Part shown: positions 7,655 to 12,311 of the stretch, one piece after another
Layout of the letters: each line of letters starts with the position of its first letter
Numbering within the stretch: the first letter of the stretch is position 1
Source of the DNA: Fibrobacter sp.
Lineage (GTDB): Bacteria > Fibrobacterota > Fibrobacteria > Fibrobacterales > Fibrobacteraceae
Direction: 5' to 3'
NCBI GenBank assembly: GCA_021443065.1
Contig: JABUUR010000366.1
Location: forward strand, 1 to 12,311
DNA: 12,311 nt
Notes under the pieces: model-generated
Databases searched by the model: none
The model's input: the letters and a program-made list of their open reading frames with translations, nothing else
What the model was told of the DNA's origin: nothing
Position numbers and translations under genes: made by a program

Positions 7655-7766
7655 ATCCCGGCGCGACCAGGTCCCGGCTCTGGGGCCGGGATGACAGCGA
7701 GAAAGAGGCCGGGATGGCAAAATGCAAAGGCCGGGATGACAAAATGCTAAGGCCGGGATGACAATA
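7655..7766. repeat. Tandem 22-23 bp repeat with GGCCGGGATGACA core (REP-like)
   Basis: Four units begin at 7684, 7707, 7729 and 7751, each starting GGCCGGGATG(A/G)CA with an A-rich second half. Just upstream, ATCCCGGC (7655-7662) and TCCCGGC (7672-7678) are complementary to the core, so a hairpin forms between 7672-7678 and 7685-7691 with a 6-nt loop, and alternative hairpins are possible with the later units. The block sits between the end of the glycosyltransferase gene and the MoxR promoter. Such GC-rich palindromic units are common intergenic repeats; no gene is seen here. Confidence 0.8.
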
Positions 7767-7792
7767 CCAAGCCCCAAAAACACAACCGATCG

Positions 7793-8620
7793 TTAATGAA
7801 AATTTCTTCTGTAACGTCGATAGATCTGACGAAGACAGCGAAAACCATAATCCACCACATTCAAATTGGATTTTTCACCTTGATAGACCGTTGGGATGGG
7901 CAGTTCTCCCAAAGCCATTTTTTCGCCTTCGTCGTCACTTGCCGCCATGGCATCGGCTATGGCGATAAGTTCCAAATCTATGTCAAAACTGGGGCTTAAT
8001 TTTTCTAAATCAATTCTGCGCAAAAAATCGGCATTGTACAGAATAAAACCGCTGTGACGATCCGTTAATTTGTACTTAAAAACACAATTTTCGAGGGTAG
8101 TTAAAAAAAGTCCACCCCACCTCTTGTAAAAAGGCATATTCCCGGCCTTGGCTCCTCCGGCGACACCATGACGACTGCCCTGCAACAATGCAAGGGACAA
8201 TTTTTCCACACGACCATTGCAAGATTCTTCAATCTTGAAATTTTCCAGATGTTTTAAAAATTCATCCAGCAAATTTGCCGGGTACTGCCCATCACCATGA
8301 AGGCAAACCACAAATTTCGCACCCGATTCAAGGGCTTTTGAAATACCTTTTTTTACTACGGCTCCGTAGCCGCGATTTTCTTGAAATTCAAAACATTCCA
8401 GACGAGTCGCTCGCGAATTTTCACCCCCCGAACCGACCAAAACATCTTCCTGATATTTTTTTAAAATTTCCGCCGTTCCGTCTATGGATCCGTCATTGAT
8501 TACAAGGATTTTGGAACGTTTCCAAACCGATTCTGGAATTTTGTCCAGCACACTGCACAACGTTTTTTCCACATTGTACGCCGGGACAAAAATGAAGGTA
8601 TCAAAATCAGGTGCGACCAT
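7793..8620 (-). CDS. Family 2 glycosyltransferase, DPM1/ArnC-like, without membrane domain
   Basis: 275 residues. GT2 motifs: FVPAYNVEKTL (11-21), VINDGSIDGT (40-49, Asp43), CLHGDGQYP (106-114, Asp110, metal and nucleotide sugar site), TDRHSGFILYN, SFDIDLELIAIA, and a basic tail ending RRYRRNFH. The pattern is that of dolichol- or undecaprenyl-phosphate sugar transferases, which move a sugar from UDP or GDP to a lipid phosphate at the membrane face. ArnC and related enzymes carry two C-terminal transmembrane helices; none is present here, as in DPM1-type enzymes, and the basic tail may hold it at the membrane. Its ATG overlaps the stop of the decarboxylase gene by one base (TAATG), so the two are probably coupled and used together. 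The donor sugar is unknown. Base composition looks more AT-rich than putP or GH43. Confidence 0.88.
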   Translation of the reverse strand: MVAPDFDTFIFVPAYNVEKTLCSVLDKIPESVWKRSKILVINDGSIDGTAEILKKYQEDVLVGSGGENSRATRLECFEFQENRGYGAVVKKGISKALESGAKFVVCLHGDGQYPANLLDEFLKHLENFKIEESCNGRVEKLSLALLQGSRHGVAGGAKAGNMPFYKRWGGLFLTTLENCVFKYKLTDRHSGFILYNADFLRRIDLEKLSPSFDIDLELIAIADAMAASDDEGEKMALGELPIPTVYQGEKSNLNVVDYGFRCLRQIYRRYRRNFH

Positions 8621-9672
8621 TATTCAGCCACAATCTGGTAATGATCGACGAACCAACTTAAGGATTCCTTGAGGGCGCAATCCAAAGGCGTTAACGCCTT
8701 GAAACCCAGGAGACGTTCCGCCTTTTGAACAGAAGGCATTCGCCGTAAGGAATCTTCGTACCCCCGACCATAATACAACGCACCGTCAACAACTTCAGGC
8801 AGAGGCACCAAAGATTCATCAACGCCCTTGATTTCGGCAAAAACTTTCCGCATTTTGTTGGCAAGTTCCGCAATGGTCAACTCGTTATGCGGGTTTCCTA
8901 CGTTAAAAACCTGGCCGACACCTTGGCTATCATTTTCAAAAAGGCAGAACATAAAATCTACTGCATCATGGACAGAGGTAAAACTGCGTTTTGCCAATCC
9001 CCCGTCCACCAATTTCATAGGTTCGCCGCGTACCAATGCCGCAGAAAAATTTGCAAGAACGCGGGGAATACCTTCCCCATCGACCCCAGGCATAAAGTCC
9101 ATATAGGGGCCTACAAAATTGAAGGGCCGAACAATGGTCCAACGCAAATTTTCAAGAGCGAACAAGTAACGTTCCGTCAAAAGTTTTGCAGTTGCATAAC
9201 TCCAACGACTTGCGGGCACAGGACCCAGGGTTATTTCACTGGTATCCTCATCCAACAAACCAGAATCTGCAGATGTCTTACCGTAAATTTCGGAAGTCGA
9301 AAAATGGATCAGCCACGAGCCGCTTTTGGCACAGGCATCGGCCAACCGAGCCGGATGGTCGTAATTGCTGCGAATGACGGAAGCAGCTTCCGACATATAC
9401 CGACTTGGGGTACAGATGGCCGCCAGGTTGACCACCACAGGATACTGGGCAATCCGATTTACGATAGAACGTTCAGCCAAGTCCCCGCACAAAAATTCAA
9501 GCCGTTCATTTGCCAGGTGTTCCTGAATGCGGTAAGGATCCAAGTCCACCCCGAACACGCGCCAACGGGTGCGCTCCAGGATAGCCTTGAGCAAATGGCT
9601 ACCAATAAAACCACCGCAGCCAACAAGAGCCACGGTGATGGAAGAATCATTGAATTTATTTAGACAAGTCAA
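8620..9672 (-). CDS. NAD-dependent epimerase/decarboxylase of the ArnA C-terminal (UDP-glucuronate decarboxylase) type
   Basis: 350 residues, extended SDR fold. Nucleotide-binding GCGGFIG (18-24), STSEIYG (125-131) and the YxxxK pair (Tyr159, Lys163) are present. Beyond these, TPSRYMSEA, GPVPASRWSYATAK, RPFNFVGPYMDF, KLVDGGLAKRSFTSVHDAVD, NVGNPHNELTIAELA and YYGRGYEDSLRRMPSV follow the C-terminal half of ArnA block by block. Ser127/Glu128 and Arg311 align with ArnA Ser433, Glu434 and Arg619, needed for oxidative decarboxylation of UDP-glucuronate to a UDP-4-keto-pentose. No formyltransferase domain is attached. UDP-apiose/xylose synthase-like activity is an alternative. The start is TTG at 9672, immediately after the lipoprotein's TAA and in the same frame; no clear ribosome binding site is seen, only AAGG 11 nt upstream. 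It is followed by an overlapping glycosyltransferase gene. Confidence 0.85.
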   Translation of the reverse strand: MTCLNKFNDSSITVALVGCGGFIGSHLLKAILERTRWRVFGVDLDPYRIQEHLANERLEFLCGDLAERSIVNRIAQYPVVVNLAAICTPSRYMSEAASVIRSNYDHPARLADACAKSGSWLIHFSTSEIYGKTSADSGLLDEDTSEITLGPVPASRWSYATAKLLTERYLFALENLRWTIVRPFNFVGPYMDFMPGVDGEGIPRVLANFSAALVRGEPMKLVDGGLAKRSFTSVHDAVDFMFCLFENDSQGVGQVFNVGNPHNELTIAELANKMRKVFAEIKGVDESLVPLPEVVDGALYYGRGYEDSLRRMPSVQKAERLLGFKALTPLDCALKESLSWFVDHYQIVAE

Positions 9673-10122
9673 TTATTGTTTGACCTTGAAGGGTTTTGAG
9701 TAACCACGTTTCGGTCCAGAATACTCGGATACGGCAATCACGGCCGAATCTGAAGGAACAACCAATTCAGGATCTAAAACGAGTTCTACAGTATTACAAG
9801 TCTTACCGTCATTAACCACCTGATTGTAGGGGATTGATTCAGATCCGGTCAAATCTTCATCACCCACTTCGTTACCGTCAAGGTCGTAATTGGCACGATA
9901 TATCACTCTAAAACTACTCGTTTCAACGTTAGTTCCAAAAATAACCTTGATTTTTTCGCCAACCTTGAAAGTTTCACCACCTTCGGGGGCGACCACAACA
10001 AAATCCTTTTTCACAGAGCAATCGTACACATTTTCATCTGCAGAACTGCCGTTTTCGCAAGCCACAAAGGCGAAAGAACCCAAGGCGACCATGGAACACG
10101 CAATAATGTGGGAAATTTTCAT
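9673..10122 (-). CDS. Small lipoprotein with a beta-sandwich (GGExFKxGExI type) domain
   Basis: 149 residues from the ATG at 10122, chosen because GAGG lies 6 nt upstream and the following MKISHIIACSMVALGSFAFVAC is a typical lipoprotein signal ending at Cys22. An upstream ATG at 10158 would add 12 residues before the signal peptide and is unlikely. The mature part begins with a short Gly/Ser/Asn stretch, then VVVAPEGGETFKVGEKIKVIF (42-62), the opening strand pattern of bacterial Ig-like domains related to the Kre9/KNH fold. Cys35 and Cys109 could form a disulfide. The function is not recognised; a surface or periplasmic anchor or binding role is likely. It follows the GH43 gene after 63 bp and directly precedes the decarboxylase gene in the same frame. 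Confidence 0.8.
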   Translation of the reverse strand: MKISHIIACSMVALGSFAFVACENGSSADENVYDCSVKKDFVVVAPEGGETFKVGEKIKVIFGTNVETSSFRVIYRANYDLDGNEVGDEDLTGSESIPYNQVVNDGKTCNTVELVLDPELVVPSDSAVIAVSEYSGPKRGYSKPFKVKQ

Positions 10123-10135
10123 TTTAAACCTCATT

Positions 10136-10155
10136 TTTTGAACATTCAAAATATA
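10136..10155 (-). promoter_or_regulatory. -10 candidate overlapped by a 16-bp palindrome before the lipoprotein gene
   Basis: TTTTGAA, CA and TTCAAAA (10136-10151) form perfect 7-bp arms with a 2-bp spacer. On the minus strand a TATATT box (10155-10150) overlaps its edge, so a start site about 7 nt downstream would fall in the palindrome centre. This is where a repressor would bind. It implies that the lipoprotein-decarboxylase-glycosyltransferase genes can be transcribed separately from GH43. No -35 is clear. Confidence 0.4.
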
Positions 10156-10185
10156 CAAAAAACATTTAACGGCGATGGAGGCATT

Positions 10186-11880
10186 TCACCACACGACCTT
10201 CAAAGTCGCGTTCCCTGCCCGGACCAGGTACGCACCCCGCCCGAAGTTCGAGAGATTCAACAGCGAGCCTTCCCCGCTATTCAGCAAGTGGCCGTTCACG
10301 CTGAACAGATGCCAGCGGACATAACCTTCGAATCGGACCGTTCCAAGAGACTTGTCGAAGGTTATCGCAGGAGCGACATTTGCAGCTAAGTTTTTTACAG
10401 CAGACTCCGAAGCGGAACTCCCAAGGGCATCGCCCACGGAACTTGACGAGCCACTATCTCCGCCGATTTCTTCAGAACTGCTGGAAGACGAGTTTTCCGG
10501 AACCGAAACCTCCGGCAATTGCACCGCCTTGAACTGGATTTTCTGGTTGTCCGTTCCCGTGCGGACCCAGTTGATTACAGGCATCCCCGGCTCCTTGGAG
10601 ATGTTCAGTACGTCCCCAAGGTAATCGTCGTCGTAATTTGAAAACAGGTAATAGCCCTTCTTTTCGGATGCGTTTTCAATGCGGATTTCGCAGGGGCTTT
10701 CGCTGGTCCTTACCGTATCCAGCAAAGTTTGTGAAGGGCAATAAAACCTCTTTGTCCCGAAGTTCTGCAAGGTGTAATGGCGGGCGGTCTTGCCTGCAGA
10801 AACAATCCACAGTTGGTCATCCGCACCTTCGTCCAAAACCTGCTGCACCACCATGCCGCCATGGTCCTGCAGAGTCAAGTCGCTATGGCTTACTGTCAGG
10901 CGGTACGCCCCCTCCTTAACAGGTGCATTATTTACTTTGTCCACACCCTCCGTGCGGACAATCTTCTGGATGTTTCCGTCCCTGTCGTAGTACAGGTAAT
11001 CGATGTTCACGGAACGGCGATATGTCCAGCCACCGGGAGCATTGGCCCCGTGATGCATAAAGTACCAGTGGCCCATGTACTTGAAAATCGCCTGATGGTT
11101 TGTTTCGGAATTACTCTCCTTGTCGTTGATCACCCCCTTCTGGGTCCAAGGGCCATTTAAGCTCGTGGCCATGGAATAATTGGTGGTGGACGGATAACCG
11201 GAAGCGTAACTGAAGTAATAATTCCCGCGGAACTTGTGCATCCAGGGAGCCTCGAAGAAATCCTTGATCTTGATGTCCTCGGGCGTGGACGCAAGTTCCA
11301 CCATGTTCTCCTTCAGCTTTACACGGCGGCCTGCATTCCAGGAACCCCAGTACATCCAGATGTCCTCACCGTCATAGAAAATGGCTGGGTCGATATTGAG
11401 GGCCACGTCATTGGGAGTTTCGTCCGTAATCAGGGCATGACCAATGGCGTCAACCCACGGCCCCGACGGATGGTCCGCCACGGCAACTCCGATGGCAAAG
11501 CCTTCGTCCTGCTTGATGGTGCCGTGATGAACCGCCACGTACCAGTAGAATTTTCCATTGCGATATTCGCAGTGCCCGGCAAAGGCGCTGCCGTCGGCCC
11601 ACTTGAAGGTCCTGTAACTGAGCACCGCACCGTAGTCATGGAAATTTTCCATGTCGTCGGTCACCAGCACGTGCCAGTCGTTCATCAAGAAGAACTTGTT
11701 GTTACTGCCCTGGGGGCCCTGCTCGTCGTGGCCTGCAAAAATAAACAGGCTGTCATGATAAACTAACGCAGCGGCATCGGCGGAATAAAAATCCGTCGTC
11801 AAGGGATTCGCCGAATAGGCAAACTGGCAAAGCGGGAATAAAAACGCCGTTAAACCAAATAAACATTTTTTCAAAAACAT
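10186..11880 (-). CDS. Secreted GH43 glycosidase with ricin-like domain and T9SS-type C-terminus
   Basis: 564 residues. A signal peptide (1-23, cut near AYS-A) is followed by a five-bladed GH43 propeller (about 27-310) with the expected acids: Asp35 (SADAAALVY, base), Asp164 (NIDPAIFYDG, pKa modulator) and Glu210 (FFEAPWMHK, acid). GH43 enzymes are mostly arabinofuranosidases, xylosidases or arabinanases acting on hemicellulose; the subfamily cannot be fixed here. Residues about 325-455 form a ricin B-like region (YRLTVSHSDLTLQDHGG, DDQLWIV), probably sugar-binding. A Ser-rich linker (463-492) and a C-terminal module (505-564, LFSVNGHLL then FGRGAYLVRAGNATLKVVW) resemble a T9SS sorting domain. 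The start has GGAG 7 nt upstream. It heads a same-strand run with the lipoprotein, decarboxylase and glycosyltransferase genes. Confidence 0.92.
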   Translation of the reverse strand: MFLKKCLFGLTAFLFPLCQFAYSANPLTTDFYSADAAALVYHDSLFIFAGHDEQGPQGSNNKFFLMNDWHVLVTDDMENFHDYGAVLSYRTFKWADGSAFAGHCEYRNGKFYWYVAVHHGTIKQDEGFAIGVAVADHPSGPWVDAIGHALITDETPNDVALNIDPAIFYDGEDIWMYWGSWNAGRRVKLKENMVELASTPEDIKIKDFFEAPWMHKFRGNYYFSYASGYPSTTNYSMATSLNGPWTQKGVINDKESNSETNHQAIFKYMGHWYFMHHGANAPGGWTYRRSVNIDYLYYDRDGNIQKIVRTEGVDKVNNAPVKEGAYRLTVSHSDLTLQDHGGMVVQQVLDEGADDQLWIVSAGKTARHYTLQNFGTKRFYCPSQTLLDTVRTSESPCEIRIENASEKKGYYLFSNYDDDYLGDVLNISKEPGMPVINWVRTGTDNQKIQFKAVQLPEVSVPENSSSSSSEEIGGDSGSSSSVGDALGSSASESAVKNLAANVAPAITFDKSLGTVRFEGYVRWHLFSVNGHLLNSGEGSLLNLSNFGRGAYLVRAGNATLKVVW

Positions 11881-11932
11881 CTATAACTCCATTCAGAATG
11901 TTCAGACCATAATCACACGACAAAGAGGATTC

Positions 11933-11980
11933 TCCTTAAAATTTCTTGTAGAAAAGGACCACCTACAAAATCATGTGTTA
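11933..11980. repeat. Diverged direct repeat, copy 1
   Basis: TCCTTAAAATTT, one variable base (C) and TTGTAGAAAA (11933-11955) match the second copy at 12173-12195 in 22 of 23 positions, exactly 240 bp away. Similarity continues weakly to about 11980. In this copy TTGTAG (11946-11951) pairs with CTACAA (11963-11968). It lies in the 430-bp gene-free region upstream of GH43. Confidence 0.7.
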
Positions 11981-11991
11981 GGCAATACTTG

Positions 11992-12026
11992 GTTTTCAGT
12001 TGTCGGTTATCAGTAGTCAGCAGTGA
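11992..12026. repeat. Degenerate heptad tandem repeat, five units
   Basis: Five consecutive 7-mers, GTTTTCA, GTTGTCG, GTTATCA, GTAGTCA and GCAGTGA, run without gaps. The period of seven with drift toward GTNNTCA is clear by eye. Heptad repeats occur in intergenic DNA of several bacterial groups and have no assigned role. Confidence 0.7.
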
Positions 12027-12035
12027 GGGCGCTCG

Positions 12036-12063
12036 CGTTGCTCACTTTAAGGTGTGAGCAATG
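12036..12063. other. 10-bp stem hairpin in the GH43 upstream region
   Basis: CGTTGCTCAC (12036-12045) and GTGAGCAATG (12054-12063) pair over ten positions with one G-T wobble and an 8-nt loop. There is no T-run on either strand, so a terminator is unlikely. It directly precedes the twin hairpins and may be part of the same structured block. Confidence 0.6.
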
Positions 12064-12072
12064 AGTTCTCTG

Positions 12073-12129
12073 CTCTAGGCTGTGAAACAGCCGACCTCAT
12101 GCCTCTAGGGGGCGAAGTCCCCGACCTCA
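12073..12129. repeat. Twin 27-nt hairpin repeats with compensated stems
   Basis: Two copies start at 12073 and 12103, 30 nt apart. Both begin CTCTA and end GACCTCA, and both have a 3-nt GAA loop. The stems differ: GGCTGT/ACAGCC in the first (12078-12083 with 12087-12092) and GGGGGC/GTCCCC in the second (12108-12113 with 12117-12122), the latter with one G-T wobble. Several positions changed on both sides so that pairing is kept. This points to selection on the hairpin or to a palindromic repeat family. The nature of the product, if any, is unknown. Confidence 0.7.
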
Positions 12130-12172
12130 CAATGTATCTTTTGCCACGAGATTTTACTGGTGCGCCGGACAA

Positions 12173-12222
12173 TCCTTAAAATTTATTGTAGAAAACGTTA
12201 GTTTTCTAAAAATTCGTGTGAT
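12173..12222. repeat. Diverged direct repeat, copy 2, with its own hairpin
   Basis: This is the partner of the copy at 11933. Its middle forms a different and stronger hairpin: TAGAAAAC (12189-12196) with GTTTTCTA (12201-12208) and a GTTA loop. It ends with TCGTGTGAT (12214-12222), the exact complement of ATCACACGA at 11912-11920, so the gene-free block is bracketed by a 9-bp inverted repeat 311 bp from end to end. Confidence 0.65.
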
Positions 12223-12243
12223 AATTCAAGCAACCCATTCCAT

Positions 12244-12277
12244 CGTCTTTCCTCTTTCGTCTTTGCAGCTACGCTGC
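12244..12277. repeat. Three CGTCTTT-type heptads and a short hairpin
   Basis: CGTCTTT, CCTCTTT and CGTCTTT (12244-12264) are consecutive 7-mers. They are followed at once by GCAGC-TAC-GCTGC (12265-12277), a 5-bp stem with a 3-nt loop. On the minus strand 15 bases here (12257-12243) are identical to 7588-7602 before the MoxR gene. The remaining bases to the window end show no gene. Confidence 0.6.
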
Positions 12278-12311
12278 CAAATGCTAGGCTCGGTCATGTC
12301 CATGTAAACAT

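Noticed and set aside
7684..7766. Possible CRISPR array in the tandem repeats
   Set aside because: The period is only 22-23 bp including the conserved core, leaving about 9 bases between cores, too short for spacers, and no cas gene is near.
8887..9663. Plus-strand open frame of 258 codons antisense to the decarboxylase
   Set aside because: Its length is notable, but it shows no recognisable motif or start signal and the opposite strand encodes a complete SDR enzyme.
10123..10158. Upstream ATG at 10158 as the lipoprotein start
   Set aside because: It would put 12 extra residues before the signal peptide and lacks a ribosome binding site, whereas the ATG at 10122 has GAGG at good distance.
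12030..12130. tRNA or known small RNA gene
   Set aside because: The hairpins do not fold into a cloverleaf, there is no CCA end, and no known RNA motif is recognised.
12278..12311. Start of another gene at the right edge
   Set aside because: No open frame with a start signal is supported in the last bases; the text looks like continuing spacer.

Overview
The window looks like a chromosomal segment of a fibre-degrading bacterium of the Fibrobacterota (Fibrobacter-like). The evidence is indirect: two secreted polysaccharide-active proteins carry serine-rich linkers followed by a short C-terminal module resembling a type IX secretion (T9SS) sorting domain, the enzymes are of the hemicellulose-degrading type, and the spacers hold heptad repeats and GGCCGGGATGACA-type hairpin repeats. 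No database search was possible, so the genus is an inference.

Layout, left to right. (1) 2-796 (+): 3' part of a secreted CE6/sialate O-acetylesterase-like carbohydrate esterase. (2) 823-1557 (-): TrmO, a tRNA m6t6A37 methyltransferase, convergent with the esterase. (3) 1654-3207 (+): PutP, a Na+/proline symporter, divergent from trmO and closed by a UUCG-loop terminator at 3260-3285. (4) 3284-7569 (-): a compact three-gene operon, MoxR AAA+ ATPase, DUF58 protein and TgpA-like membrane transglutaminase, with an ATGA overlap between the last two. (5) 7570-7792: spacer with a promoter candidate and a four-unit tandem repeat. (6) 7793-11880 (-): GH43 glycosidase with a ricin-like domain, then a small lipoprotein, an ArnA-type UDP-sugar decarboxylase/epimerase and a DPM1/ArnC-type glycosyltransferase; the last three are packed end to end. 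(7) 11881-12311: no gene, but dense in repeats and hairpins.

How they may work together: the esterase and GH43 enzyme would remove acetyl and arabinosyl/xylosyl groups from plant hemicellulose at or outside the cell surface. The MoxR-DUF58-TgpA set is a known envelope module with no assigned substrate. The decarboxylase-glycosyltransferase pair looks like a route for making and transferring a pentose-type sugar at the membrane, but it lacks the usual partner genes here. PutP and TrmO are ordinary housekeeping functions.

The most unusual parts are the gene-free upstream region of the GH43 gene (heptads, diverged direct repeats with different hairpins, twin hairpins with compensatory stem changes) and the lipoprotein-decarboxylase junction, where the two reading frames are the same and separated by one stop codon.
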